Below are positions 35,883-44,843 of a DNA stretch of 64,000 nucleotides, in pieces. Position 1 is the stretch's first letter. The number at the start of each line of letters is the position of its first letter. This DNA comes from Cytophaga sp. FL35 (GTDB lineage Bacteria; Bacteroidota; Bacteroidia; Flavobacteriales; Flavobacteriaceae), in assembly GCF_014349235.1 (NCBI RefSeq), contig NZ_JACSOH010000008.1, forward strand, positions 120,410 to 184,409. Direction: 5' to 3'. Made by a program: the position numbers and the translations under genes. The notes beneath the pieces were generated by a model, which worked only from the letters and a program-made list of their open reading frames with translations, made no database searches and had not been told where the DNA came from.

Positions 35883-36164
35883 TTAGGAAAGCACATCTTG
35901 AATATGTGGGTTCTTTTGAAAAACACTATTGGCAAAAGGGCAAAGGGGGAGTACTTTTTTCTTTTCTTCTCGTGCAAAGGATACTAATTGCATTAACAAT
36001 TTTTTACCTGCTCCTTGCCCTCTAAGACTGTCGTCTACTTCGGTATGGTCAATAATCATTTTGTTGGGTCCGGCCCATGTATACGTCATTGAAGCCAGTC
36101 GCTGACCATCATTTTCTATAAAGAAAGCTCCTTTTTTGCCGTTATCTTCCTGTTGTACTTCCAT
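35883..36164 (-). CDS. Small GNAT-type N-acetyltransferase
   Basis: A 93-residue protein of the short Gcn5-related class (YjdJ type). The acetyl-CoA-binding segment is visible: VDDSLRGQGAGKKLLMQLVSFAREE (about 43-67), followed by LPLCPFANSVFQKNP. Such small members lack the N-terminal part of normal GNAT enzymes; substrates are unknown. Located between two pirin genes with gaps of 29 and 17 bases, so probably co-transcribed. Confidence 0.85.
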   Translation of the reverse strand: MEVQQEDNGKKGAFFIENDGQRLASMTYTWAGPNKMIIDHTEVDDSLRGQGAGKKLLMQLVSFAREEKKKVLPLCPFANSVFQKNPHIQDVLS

Positions 36165-36181
36165 CTTATTTTGGGGTTGAT

Positions 36182-37060
36182 TTAGTCTTCTAAATATCCG
36201 AATTTGCCCATATTGAAATCTTCAATGGCTTGAACCAATTCTTCCCTTGTATTCATTACAAAAGGACCTTGGGCCGCAATAGGCTCATCTATGGGTTCTC
36301 CGCTTAAAATTAGTACAACGGCGTCTTCTGTTGCCTTGATTCCAAAATCCTCCCCATCATTTTCAAATAACACGAAATGATCGGTAGGTACTTCTTCGGA
36401 TTCATTTACTAAAATACTTCCCTCAATTACCAATAGCGCCGTATTGAAAGTTTGCGGAAAGCTAAAATCTGCTACAGCCTCCTTTTGTAGCCGGGCGTTA
36501 TACATATTCATAGGTGTGAATGTAGAAGCCGAACCTTTTATTCCTTTGTAATCGCCTGCAATTACCTCTATAGTACCCGCATGGTTCTCAAGCTCATAAG
36601 ATTGGATATCATCTTGGTTAAGTGCTTGATATTTGGGTTTAGACATTTTATCCTTCGCAGGAAGGTTCACCCATAGTTGCACCATTTGAAAATCGCCTCC
36701 TGTTTTTGAAAATTCTTCTTCATGGTATTCCTTATGTAACACTCCCGAGGCTGCTGTCATCCATTGAACGCCACCTTCACCAATAATTCCGCCGCCGCCG
36801 GCACTATCATGGTGCGCTACCTTACCTTTATAGGCAATGGTAACCGTTTCAAAACCGCGGTGCGGATGTACACCTACTCCCTTTGGTTGCTCTGAAGGAG
36901 GAAAATAAAATTTGGAATTATAATCCATTAAAATAAACGGACTCATTCGCTCCATGGTCAACCTAAAACTGCTGGGAATAAAGTTATGAACCCTAAATCC
37001 ATCGCCTACAAAGTGGGGCGGTCTTGGGGGCACTACCAATTCTATATTTCTTGTACTCAT
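36182..37060 (-). CDS. Pirin-family protein (second)
   Basis: A 292-residue bicupin, longer than its neighbour and of the classic pirin type: FRVHNFIPSSFRLTMERMSPFILMDYNSKFYFPPSEQPKGVGVHPHRGFETVTIAYKG holds the metal-binding His-Pro-His and Glu of the first cupin, and GEGGVQWMTAASGVLHKEYH marks the next conserved block. The C-terminal cupin (about 170-280) has lost most ligands, as usual in pirins. Possible redox sensor or dioxygenase; role unknown. First gene of the pirin-GNAT-pirin group. Confidence 0.88.
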   Translation of the reverse strand: MSTRNIELVVPPRPPHFVGDGFRVHNFIPSSFRLTMERMSPFILMDYNSKFYFPPSEQPKGVGVHPHRGFETVTIAYKGKVAHHDSAGGGGIIGEGGVQWMTAASGVLHKEYHEEEFSKTGGDFQMVQLWVNLPAKDKMSKPKYQALNQDDIQSYELENHAGTIEVIAGDYKGIKGSASTFTPMNMYNARLQKEAVADFSFPQTFNTALLVIEGSILVNESEEVPTDHFVLFENDGEDFGIKATEDAVVLILSGEPIDEPIAAQGPFVMNTREELVQAIEDFNMGKFGYLED

Positions 37061-37174
37061 GATTCTTTTGTTTTATGGTACCAAAATTACAGGACAACAG
37101 ATAGTTGCGCATTGACTTATGTTAAGAAAGTAATTTACCCCAAAAAACGTCCAAGAAAGTTAAAAGGTGATAGT

Positions 37175-37771
37175 TTATCCTTGCTTGAAGTTCTCTTTGG
37201 CCAAATCTCTACGTACCCTACTGAGACTTTCAGGTGCAATACCCAAATAGGAAGCTACCATCCATTGGGGAACACGAAGGAGTACATCTGGGTGTAATTT
37301 TATAAAGTTGAGGTAGCGGGTTTTTGCCGATGCGCCTAAAAGCAGCTTTACGCGTTTGTTCAAATGCCGGATGTGATTATGCAGTAGCCGGTCGTTCAAT
37401 TTACGAAAAGAGGGGCCAAGTGCCGAAATTTTATCGACAAATTCAGTATCTAAAAGTACAACTTCCGTTTCTTCAATGGCATCTATGTAATAATCGGAGG
37501 GCTCATTGAAATAAATGCTACCGCGGTCGCTCACCAACCAATTTTCAGGTGCAAATTGTAGAATGTCCTCTTTTCCTTTTTCATTGAGGGCATACATTCG
37601 CAACAATCCTTTTTCAACAAAAAAAGTAAGCTTACATATCTCTCCTGCTTGCAGAAGTAGTTCCTCCTTTTTAACTTTTTTGGTACGGATACCATCACAA
37701 AGTTGGTCAATGGCATCTTTGGGCAGTCCCCATTGTTGGTTCAAATACTTTTTAAAATTGAGGAGTTCCAC
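37175..37771 (-). CDS. Crp/Fnr-family transcriptional regulator
   Basis: A 198-residue regulator with a cyclic-nucleotide-binding-type domain (about 15-125; LLLQAGEICKLTFFVEKGLLRMYALNEKGKEDI) and a reduced C-terminal helix-turn-helix (about 165-190; MVASYLGIAPESLSRVRRDL). No Cys cluster for an Fnr iron-sulfur centre is seen. The start is GTG at 37771. It follows the sugar isomerase gene by 11 bases and precedes the pirin group; it may control either. Confidence 0.85.
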   Translation of the reverse strand: MELLNFKKYLNQQWGLPKDAIDQLCDGIRTKKVKKEELLLQAGEICKLTFFVEKGLLRMYALNEKGKEDILQFAPENWLVSDRGSIYFNEPSDYYIDAIEETEVVLLDTEFVDKISALGPSFRKLNDRLLHNHIRHLNKRVKLLLGASAKTRYLNFIKLHPDVLLRVPQWMVASYLGIAPESLSRVRRDLAKENFKQG

Positions 37772-37782
37772 CGGCTCGTGTC

Positions 37783-38748
37783 TTACTTACTGTTAAGTGC
37801 TTTGGTGACCACCTCTCTTGTTTTTTCGTAGCATGTTTTCATGAGGGTAGGGGCATCCATAGTATTCCAATAGGTTTTGTTGAAAAGTTCAACGGAAAAT
37901 CCACCTCTAAAACCTGCTTGGTAGAGTTTGGGAATGATGGTGTCAAAATCGCAAACACCGTCACCAGGCAAGACTCTATCGGCGTCGGTCAACAAATTAT
38001 AGGCTGGAGAAGCTGGGTAATCGTTCATGTGGATTACCGGAAGTTTTCCTGCATTGATCAGGTCTATGGTATCCCAATCATTGCCACCTCTGTGTACATG
38101 GTAAAAATCCAACAACATGGTAGCCTTGGGGTGGCCCGTGGCAATGGCGATTTGGGCACAGTCCGATATTCTGTGAAGGGCACCCATTCCCCAAAGTTCT
38201 AAAATGGGGGTAACCCCGGTCTCGTCGCCCAGTTTTAGAATTGCTGCGTAACGTTCAGCGTATTGGTCGTATTTATTAGGGTCTATTTTATCGATTCCTT
38301 GAACCGGGGTGGCGATGAATTTTCCGCCAAGTTCCTTGGTTATTTCCATTTCCTCTCTTAGTTGTGCCATGGCTTTTGATCTCTCCTCGGCATTGTCACT
38401 GCACCATTTTGAGAAACCGATAATGTTTTCGAGTACCAAGTTGTGTTCCTTCAGCTTATTTCTCAAGGTAGCGGTAGAACCTCCTTTTTCAATAAAGGTT
38501 TTAATATCGCTCATCCACATTTCTATACCGTCAAAACCAGCATTGGCAATCAAGTCAATTTGAATATCTGCCGGTAATTTATAGTGCAACAAAGTACTGC
38601 AATTCATACTGATTCTAACAGGCAGCTTTTCTTCTAAAAGTCTGTTTTTATCGATTCTTATATTGGCAAAGGATAAGTTGCTTAGGGCAGCTGCGGCTCC
38701 TAGGGTGATGGATCCTAAGGCTTTTCTTCGATTGATTTTGGTGGACAT
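37783..38748 (-). CDS. Sugar phosphate isomerase/epimerase (TIM barrel), exported
   Basis: A 321-residue xylose-isomerase-like barrel protein. The N-terminus carries a twin-Arg-like signal (INRRKALGSITLGAAAALSNLSFA), so it is probably exported by Tat. Metal-binding residues are suggested by ILELWGMG, MLLDFYHVHRGG, VIHMNDYP and FSVELFNKTYW, with the acids and His at the strand ends as in this superfamily. The substrate is unknown, but it lies in a run with a sulfatase and a serine hydrolase, hinting at carbohydrate use. Confidence 0.83.
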   Translation of the reverse strand: MSTKINRRKALGSITLGAAAALSNLSFANIRIDKNRLLEEKLPVRISMNCSTLLHYKLPADIQIDLIANAGFDGIEMWMSDIKTFIEKGGSTATLRNKLKEHNLVLENIIGFSKWCSDNAEERSKAMAQLREEMEITKELGGKFIATPVQGIDKIDPNKYDQYAERYAAILKLGDETGVTPILELWGMGALHRISDCAQIAIATGHPKATMLLDFYHVHRGGNDWDTIDLINAGKLPVIHMNDYPASPAYNLLTDADRVLPGDGVCDFDTIIPKLYQAGFRGGFSVELFNKTYWNTMDAPTLMKTCYEKTREVVTKALNSK

Positions 38749-38795
38749 GGAGAGGAATTAAAAATTTTAAATTTAGTGAAAGGTTTGGTTAAAAC

Positions 38796-39887
38796 TTAGA
38801 ATAAGGGCAAAATAGCCTTTTGCATGATGGTAAAAGGAAGCTTGTCTTCCGGCAAATTATAAGCGTCGCCGGTAAAAATAACTACTAAATCATTATCCGG
38901 AATTATAAAAATATACTGTCCTCCATTACCCGTAGCGGTTTTGGAAACAAGTATGTTGCCATTGGACTGAAGCGGAATGCTCCACCACAAATACCCATAG
39001 TCTAAATTAGTAATCTTTGTTTTGGAGGTGGTGGCCTCCATTATCCAGTTTGAGGATACAAGTTGATTGCCTTTCCAGTTGCCCTGATTCGCTACTAATA
39101 ATCCCAACTTGGCAAGGTCTCGAGAGCGGAGGTACAATCGTTTACCTGAGGTGATGACTTCTTTAGAACTGGTATGTCCCCATTTTTGATGAATAATTCC
39201 CAAGGGTTCAAAAAGATATTTTTGGGCGAATTCATCTATTTCCATTCCCGAGGCTATCCTGATAATTTCAGCAAGTAATACCGTTCCCATGGAACAGTAA
39301 TTGGATACCGTTCCCGGTTCATTTACCAATGGTAACTGTAGCGTATAGGTTATCCAGTCTTTCTTCTTATGAACTCTATCTTCCTGCCCTTTTGATTTTT
39401 TGTTCCAATCATTGCAATCGAGTCCGCTGCTCATGGTAAGCAAATTTTCAATGGTGATCTTTCTTTTTACACTCCAATCAACCTCGGAATAGACGGTACC
39501 AAAATACTTCTCTATGGAATCATCTACGCTTTTAATAAAACCTTTATCTATGGCAATCCCCACCAATAAGGCCCGAATACTTTTGGTAACAGATCGTAGG
39601 TCATGGACTTCTTCTGGTTTCTGACCGTTAAAATATTCTTCCAGGAGCAACTGCCCGTCCTTAAAAAACAGCATGCTGTGTAGGTGATTTTCATGCTCTT
39701 TTAGTTGGTGTAGCAGCTTGAATAGATTGGTGGTATCTGTGGTGAACTCTAAAAGGGAGGCTACTTCAAGTCCGTCATTTTTTTCGATTGGAGGGGGGTA
39801 GTTGTAATCGTACTGGGCGTACGCCCTAATAGCACACAAGAAGATTATAATAATCAATAGTTTTGCTGATCCGCTTTTTAAATACAT
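38796..39887 (-). CDS. Exported serine hydrolase, class C beta-lactamase family
   Basis: A 363-residue protein with a signal sequence (about 1-24). The nucleophile motif is Ser99-Val-Thr-Lys102 and the second motif Tyr197-Cys-Ser199, the latter with Ser in place of the usual Asn. GYLWWSIPL and TATGNGGQYIFIIPDNDLVVIFTG mark the C-terminal sheet, with GNGGQ near the usual third motif. Probably an esterase or peptidase acting in the periplasm. It overlaps the sulfatase gene by one base, so the two are translated together. Confidence 0.86.
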   Translation of the reverse strand: MYLKSGSAKLLIIIIFLCAIRAYAQYDYNYPPPIEKNDGLEVASLLEFTTDTTNLFKLLHQLKEHENHLHSMLFFKDGQLLLEEYFNGQKPEEVHDLRSVTKSIRALLVGIAIDKGFIKSVDDSIEKYFGTVYSEVDWSVKRKITIENLLTMSSGLDCNDWNKKSKGQEDRVHKKKDWITYTLQLPLVNEPGTVSNYCSMGTVLLAEIIRIASGMEIDEFAQKYLFEPLGIIHQKWGHTSSKEVITSGKRLYLRSRDLAKLGLLVANQGNWKGNQLVSSNWIMEATTSKTKITNLDYGYLWWSIPLQSNGNILVSKTATGNGGQYIFIIPDNDLVVIFTGDAYNLPEDKLPFTIMQKAILPLF

Positions 39888-41647
39888 TAATCAATTTTTT
39901 CCATTTCAACCCAAAAAGGCATGATATTTTTGCCTCCTTGAGAGTAAAAGGTTATTAAGTCAGTTTCCATGGCTGGAAAATACACCTCATTCATTTCGAT
40001 GACATCGGCTGTTTTGGCTTCATGAGTTATTTGTCTGATGATAGAATTTGTCTCTACATACATTTTTCCTTGAGGATCAATCGGCTTTATAAACTTAAAT
40101 TTTAGATTATAAGTGCCCTCTTGTATGCTTACTCGCCATTTACCAAATACCTCTTCTTGACTCCAAATGCCCCTCTCCCCTCCAGCATCATTTCTATTGA
40201 GGATAGCAGGGTTTTCTTGCTGATGGCCCAGTAGAATTCTGGGAGGGTTCACCATATGTTCAGAGCTTATTAACTCTTTGTATGCAATGTCCATTTCCAT
40301 TTTTAATTGCGCTGACAATTCCTTTTGTTGCGAGATTATATTCTCTTGCTCAAACGGGTCTTTGTGAAGATTGTAAAGTTCAAATTTTTCCAGTTGGGCA
40401 TTGTAATCCACATTTCCGACCAGCTTATGTTCACCTTGAAGTATAGACATGTTTTGGTATAATTCAGGATATTTTCTAGTCCAATAAAAAAATAGGGGTC
40501 TGCCCTCCCAATCTACAGTGTTGCCATTTATCAAGGGAAGCAGGTCTTTTCCATCTATTGTACGGTCTTTTGGTATTGAGGCGCCACAAATTGAGGCAAG
40601 GGTTGGCAATACATCCATATGAACTGCTGTTGTTTCTATATCAACATCTTCTTTTTTAAAAGTTTTGGGGAATTTCATAAAAAAAGGCACCCGAACACCG
40701 CCTTGGTACACCTTTCCTTTTCTACCCTTCAGTCCAGCTACATATCGTCTTTGTTGAGGACCATTGTCGGTCATAAAAATCACAACCGTATCCTCTTGCA
40801 ATTTCAATTCCTTCAGCTTTTTCAAAAGTAGGCCAATATTGTCATCAATATTCGAAACCATAGCATATACCTTTCTAGCATCTTCTTTGTCTTTCTCAGA
40901 CATTTCAGGAAAAGGTTGCCCACTGGTATCAAAGCCAGAAGTGGGGTCTATTTGTTTATATTTCTCATAATACTTCTCCGGAACTTGAAGAGGCGTGTGG
41001 GGAGCATTAAAAGATAAATAGCAAAAGAAAGGTTCATCTTTGTTGTTTTCAATAAAGCGAACTGCTTCCTGAGTAAATATGTCGGAGCAATAGCCTTCAT
41101 ATTTTTGCTGTTGATTATTATGCCATAGAACGGGATCAAAATAGCTGCGGTCTCCTTGAAAATAGGTGGTTATATCTCCTACCTGGCCCATGCCGCCTGA
41201 AAGATGGATTAGAGATTCGTCAAAACCTTGGTCACTGGGTCTGCTGGGGTAATTATCGCCTAGATGCCATTTGCCAAAAATACCTGTACGGTAGTTGGCG
41301 GTTTTCAGCATTTCAGCAATAGTAACTTCTTCCGTAGCCATGATGGCTCCGCCGTTATAAGTATCCCTGATTCCTGTCCGAAGGGAATAACGACCGGTCA
41401 TTAAACTCGATCGGGTTGGGGCACATACTGGTGAAACGTAAAATTGATTGAATCTAACGCTTTCTTTTGCCAATTGATCAATGACAGGTGTTTTTACATG
41501 GGGATTGCCCGTAAAACCTAAATCGCCATAGCCCTGGTCATCGGTAATAATAAGAATTACGTTTGGTTTCTTATGGGATTGCGAAATGGAATAAAAGGGT
41601 TGTAAAAGATAACAACAGACTAGAATAAGTTTAAGCGAACGGTACAT
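39887..41647 (-). CDS. Arylsulfatase (type I, formylglycine-dependent)
   Basis: A 586-residue exported enzyme (signal to about residue 23). Active-site features: ITDDQGYGD with the metal-binding Asp36 and Asp37, and the formylglycine motif C75-APTR-SSLMTGR, where Cys75 is converted by a separate maturase. GKWHLGD and MTDNGPQQRR are also typical; the latter provides the second metal pair. Sulfatases in marine Flavobacteriaceae often desulfate algal polysaccharides, but no SusC/SusD pair is nearby. It overlaps the downstream serine hydrolase by one base. Confidence 0.93.
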   Translation of the reverse strand: MYRSLKLILVCCYLLQPFYSISQSHKKPNVILIITDDQGYGDLGFTGNPHVKTPVIDQLAKESVRFNQFYVSPVCAPTRSSLMTGRYSLRTGIRDTYNGGAIMATEEVTIAEMLKTANYRTGIFGKWHLGDNYPSRPSDQGFDESLIHLSGGMGQVGDITTYFQGDRSYFDPVLWHNNQQQKYEGYCSDIFTQEAVRFIENNKDEPFFCYLSFNAPHTPLQVPEKYYEKYKQIDPTSGFDTSGQPFPEMSEKDKEDARKVYAMVSNIDDNIGLLLKKLKELKLQEDTVVIFMTDNGPQQRRYVAGLKGRKGKVYQGGVRVPFFMKFPKTFKKEDVDIETTAVHMDVLPTLASICGASIPKDRTIDGKDLLPLINGNTVDWEGRPLFFYWTRKYPELYQNMSILQGEHKLVGNVDYNAQLEKFELYNLHKDPFEQENIISQQKELSAQLKMEMDIAYKELISSEHMVNPPRILLGHQQENPAILNRNDAGGERGIWSQEEVFGKWRVSIQEGTYNLKFKFIKPIDPQGKMYVETNSIIRQITHEAKTADVIEMNEVYFPAMETDLITFYSQGGKNIMPFWVEMEKID

Positions 41648-41710
41648 GAAAATTGGTTGTTTGGTAAGTGTTGAAGATAACCAATTTTAAAGTTAGCTGA
41701 AATTGAAATT

Positions 41711-42283
41711 CTAGAGTTCTTTTAAAACTTTACACGGATTGCCAACCGCTAAGACATTATCTGGAATACTTTTGTTTACCACGCTTCCTGCCCCTATGGT
41801 TACGTTATCGCCTATGGTTACTCCCGGAAAAATAATCGAGTTGCCACCGATCCAAACGTTATCGCCAATAGTTACCGGTTCTGCTGAGGTGAGATAGCTC
41901 GTGCCTTTTTCATTTTCAATGATACGGTCAGAGGCTTTAAGTGGATGGGAAGCAGTGTAGATTTGAACATAGGGCGCAATAAGTCCGTTTTTTCCAATGG
42001 TAATTTTGTTATTGTCCAGAAACATGCAATTGGTATTGATAAAGGTGTTGCTGCCAATCGTAATATTCTCACCGTAATCACAGTAAAAGGGCGTTTCGAT
42101 CCAAACACCCTCTTGTATACTTCCCAACATTTCCGAAAGAATTCGCTGGCGTTCATCTGTCAATTGCGAATCTAGCAGATTGTATTCTTTCATAAGCCTT
42201 CTGGCCTTGTGGTATATGGTAAGCAATTCAGGGTCACGGGAATTATAGTTCATTCCCTGAAGCATCTTTTCCTTTTCGGTCAT
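41711..42283 (-). CDS. Maltose/galactoside O-acetyltransferase-type enzyme
   Basis: A 190-residue left-handed beta-helix acetyltransferase (Maa/LacA type). An N-terminal helical domain (about 1-60; MLQGMNYNSRDPELL) is followed by hexapeptide repeats (about 65-185) with IGDNVWIGGNSIIFPGVTIGDNVTIGAGSVV and the catalytic-His region QIYTASHPL. It transfers acetyl from acetyl-CoA to a sugar hydroxyl. It precedes the sulfatase by 63 bases on the same strand. Confidence 0.92.
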   Translation of the reverse strand: MTEKEKMLQGMNYNSRDPELLTIYHKARRLMKEYNLLDSQLTDERQRILSEMLGSIQEGVWIETPFYCDYGENITIGSNTFINTNCMFLDNNKITIGKNGLIAPYVQIYTASHPLKASDRIIENEKGTSYLTSAEPVTIGDNVWIGGNSIIFPGVTIGDNVTIGAGSVVNKSIPDNVLAVGNPCKVLKEL

Positions 42284-42304
42284 AGTTTTAATAGAATATG
42301 ATAT

Positions 42305-42754
42305 TTATTCAAATTCCTCATCGAATGCATCATCCCATTTAAAGGCATTCACAATCCAACCGTAGTCGTTTTTATAGTATGTAAATTTGAGCCGAATGGC
42401 ACTTTTACTATACCTAACCAAGTAGGTTTCCCTGAGGGCTATGTTACTAATGGTCTCGTTTTTAATTTTGTCGGCACCTATGGCAGCGCCAAATCTATTT
42501 TCAAGTACGTTGAGGTATTTTATGGTTTTTTCTTCTATGGCATTCAATTCATTTTGGGGCATGGGCCAATAGGGAGTCAATCTCCCAAAAGCAGTTGATA
42601 CTTGATTTTCCTTAAAGAGGGTTGCAATATTTTTAGAAAGCTCCTGGGTCTCTTGAATATTGTTTAGGTATTTATCTTGGGCGGTAGCAACATAAAAGCA
42701 GGAATAAAAAAGAAAAAATAATATCACAAATTTCAAATACGGTCTTTGCATCAT
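42305..42754 (-). CDS. Exported protein of unknown function
   Basis: A 149-residue protein with a signal peptide (to about residue 25, ending TAQ). The rest is alpha then beta: QETQELSKNIATLFKENQVSTAFGRLTPYW and a C-terminal sheet with YLVRYSKSAIRLKFTYYKNDYGWIVNAFKWDD, reminiscent of NTF2-like or DUF3887-like small domains. The likeness is only by pattern. It is in a same-strand run with the acetyltransferase 21 bases downstream. Confidence 0.65.
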   Translation of the reverse strand: MMQRPYLKFVILFFLFYSCFYVATAQDKYLNNIQETQELSKNIATLFKENQVSTAFGRLTPYWPMPQNELNAIEEKTIKYLNVLENRFGAAIGADKIKNETISNIALRETYLVRYSKSAIRLKFTYYKNDYGWIVNAFKWDDAFDEEFE

Positions 42755-42789
42755 ACAAGTTTTAAAACATGGTTATGTAACTAAAAGCT

Positions 42790-43293
42790 TTATTTAAGTT
42801 TTAAGTCCGTCATCTTTGAAAAATAGACTTCTTCCTCTCCCTCCATGAGCTTTAGGAAAACTCCCATGGAATCCATTGTCTCGCCCATTAAATTATTTTC
42901 TACAATGTAGGAATGATGGCCATTGGTGAAAATAAAATGGTAGCCACCTCCGGAACCCTGCTTTTCAATTTCGCCATCCAGTAGAATCAAGTCCGGCCTT
43001 TCTGTCGTAGATTTAGGCTTGTTCCAAGCCATATAGCGCACATCGTTACTTTTTAAACGATCTACACGAACAATGTAACTATCGTTTTCGCAATAGATAA
43101 GGTTAAGCTGTACTTCAGGATTCAATTCAACGGCCGCTTCGTGTTCAATAAAGGTTTCACTTTCCTTTTCCAGCTTTTTTTCCTTTTCAATAATCTCAGC
43201 TTCCTTTTCTAAAAGTTCCTGTTCTTTTTTATCGTTTTTACAAGCGATAACCGTTAAAGCTAAGCACATGGCGAGGGAAAATAATCTAAGCAT
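42790..43293 (-). CDS. Lipoprotein of unknown function
   Basis: A 167-residue lipoprotein (signal to ALTVIAC, Cys18). A Lys/Glu-rich coiled segment (about 20-50) is followed by a compact beta-rich domain (about 55-167) with VQLNLIYCENDSYIVRVDRL and GGGYHFIFTNGHHSYIVENN. No known family. Start of a same-strand run that continues to the sulfatase. Confidence 0.62.
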   Translation of the reverse strand: MLRLFSLAMCLALTVIACKNDKKEQELLEKEAEIIEKEKKLEKESETFIEHEAAVELNPEVQLNLIYCENDSYIVRVDRLKSNDVRYMAWNKPKSTTERPDLILLDGEIEKQGSGGGYHFIFTNGHHSYIVENNLMGETMDSMGVFLKLMEGEEEVYFSKMTDLKLK

Positions 43294-43672
43294 GCCACAA
43301 AAAAATAATCAATGAATTGAGTCCGGTTCAAAAATACCTCATTTAGGTAAAATTAAAGCTTAAGATACGTACTCTGTATGAAATTCTAACCATTTTAAAG
43401 CCAAATTGGTTAAAACGTCGGATATAAAACTATAAGGTACTTTTTGATGAATTAGTTTTATTTAGACGATTGAAATTATTGACAGTTTGATGGAATAGGG
43501 AGCTTTTCTAGAATCCCTAATTTTTGAGTGTTTGAAGATTTATTTGACTGATTTTTTTTTTTACATTGAAAAGAAAGCCCCATAGTAAAATGGGTGATCA
43601 ATGCTTGCTATCCGAGTATAAAATAAAAGCGAACCAACCGGTTCGCTTTACAATTGAAGAGTATCGGGAATT
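43294..43672. other. Intergenic region of 379 bases
   Basis: AT-rich and without a gene. It holds the terminator at 43626-43649, a run of ten T at 43552-43561, and near 43569-43583 the segment GAAAAGAAAGCCCC, which recurs near 44735-44750. Both may be worn terminator arms. Nothing else was recognised. Confidence 0.5.
43626..43649 (-). terminator. Terminator of the Lys-rich coiled-coil gene
   Basis: AAAGCGAACC (43626-43635) pairs with GGTTCGCTTT (43640-43649); on the minus strand it is followed by TTTTATTTTA. It lies 23 bases after the stop codon of the gene at 43673-44311. Confidence 0.85.
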
Positions 43673-44311
43673 TTAGATTGTGGGCTGTGTAACTTTTTCT
43701 AATTCCTTTCTTTTTTCTTTGAACTTTTCCTGGGCTTTTTTAATAGAAACCTCTAGTTCATCTAGCGTTTCTTCTGCTTTTTTTATTCTCTCTTCTTTCT
43801 TCTGTACCTCTTTGGCAGGAACGGAATTTTCTTCTTTTTGTTTTTTTACACGTTTTTTAGCTTCCTCTACCGATTTTCGACCCTTTCTTAAAACTGATTC
43901 GTCTTCGTTTAACTCATCTTTCGATTTGTCCAGTTTCTCTTTTGCTTGGGATGCTCGGTAGGCCCCAAACTCTTCTCCCTTTAGTTCTCCTTTGTTTTTG
44001 CCATAAGCATTACCGCTATTTTCTTTTGAAGCCTTGATTTCTTTCTCTGGTTCTGTGGCATCTTTCTCGATTTTATTTTTTACTTCTTTGGTCTTGTTTT
44101 TAGCCTTGCCTTTCATCTCTTTCCCTTTTTCTTTGGCCATTTCCTTTTTAGCTTTTGAACCCTCATGTTCATTCTCTACTTCTTCAACCTTCTGCTTGCC
44201 ATTTTCTAGTAACTCTTTACCTTTTCCTTTAGCTTCCTGCGATTTGCCCTGGGCTTGTAGGCCCAGCGAAATGCCTAATAGTAAGGTGAGTGATAAAATT
44301 ATTTTTTTCAT
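43673..44311 (-). CDS. Exported Lys/Glu-rich coiled-coil protein
   Basis: A 212-residue protein with a signal peptide (MKKIILSLTLLLGISLGLQAQ). The mature part is almost entirely Lys, Glu, Ala and Asn; it has a disordered or helical first half with KGKE repeats and a strong coiled coil after about residue 115. It resembles stress-linked or Apolipophorin/LEA-like low-complexity proteins only in composition. It follows a short lipoprotein with a similar helical character, 26 bases upstream. Confidence 0.62.
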   Translation of the reverse strand: MKKIILSLTLLLGISLGLQAQGKSQEAKGKGKELLENGKQKVEEVENEHEGSKAKKEMAKEKGKEMKGKAKNKTKEVKNKIEKDATEPEKEIKASKENSGNAYGKNKGELKGEEFGAYRASQAKEKLDKSKDELNEDESVLRKGRKSVEEAKKRVKKQKEENSVPAKEVQKKEERIKKAEETLDELEVSIKKAQEKFKEKRKELEKVTQPTI

Positions 44312-44337
44312 GGTTTATGTATGTTTAATTTTCTTAA

Positions 44338-44547
44338 TTACAGGCTATCTAATTCCTTGATAATTTGTTCTACTTCTTCCGTTTTACGGTTTACTTCTGC
44401 TATGGTACTGTCAATCGATTCTTCAACAGCTTGAATAGCCTCCACTTGCTGGTCAATTGCTTTTTGGTCTTCTTTCTGGCTTCCCTTGCAGGCCAGATTG
44501 AGGAGGCTAACTGTCAGAACGACAATAGTTATTATTTTAGTTTTCAT
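44338..44547 (-). CDS. Short lipoprotein with a single helix
   Basis: A 69-residue protein: lipoprotein signal ending LLNLAC (Cys19), then one amphipathic helix with regular heptads (VEAIQAVEESIDSTIAEVNRKTEEVEQIIKEL). In design it recalls the Braun-type lipoprotein, but the terminal Lys needed for peptidoglycan linkage is absent (it ends DSL). Together with the coiled-coil gene after it, it may form a small envelope unit. Confidence 0.6.
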   Translation of the reverse strand: MKTKIITIVVLTVSLLNLACKGSQKEDQKAIDQQVEAIQAVEESIDSTIAEVNRKTEEVEQIIKELDSL

Positions 44548-44775
44548 TTTGAAAGGATATGTGTAGGATTTTTCCTTAACGAAAATTGTTTGGAAATATT
44601 GTTTTTGAGGATGGTTTGATAGGGAAGAAATTCCTGATATTCAGGTAATAAAAAAAGGAAATTATGGAAGGGCCAGATGTTCAAATAACCTGTGTTAAGA
44701 AAGGGGGCTAAATAAAAACGGTTGCTATTACAAATGAAAAGAAAGCCCCGTACTGTCAATTACTTTAAAGCAAAT

Positions 44776-44808
44776 AGTTGGCAACCGAGGTTTGTCAAGT
44801 TGCCAACT
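44776..44808 (-). terminator. Inverted repeat downstream of the curli operon
   Basis: AGTTGGCAAC (44776-44785) and GTTGCCAACT (44799-44808) are perfect 10-base arms with a 13-base loop, 36 bases beyond the last curli-linked gene. There is no good T-run, so it may be an RNA-stabilising hairpin rather than a terminator. Confidence 0.45.
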
Positions 44809-44843
44809 GTAACTGATCGGGTACAAGGATAAAGTAGTACTAT

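Noticed and set aside
43569..44750. GAAAAGAAAGCCCC in two intergenic regions as a mobile repeat
   Set aside because: Only about 25 bases alike; more easily explained as worn arms of terminators, which often have GCCCC stems in this genome.
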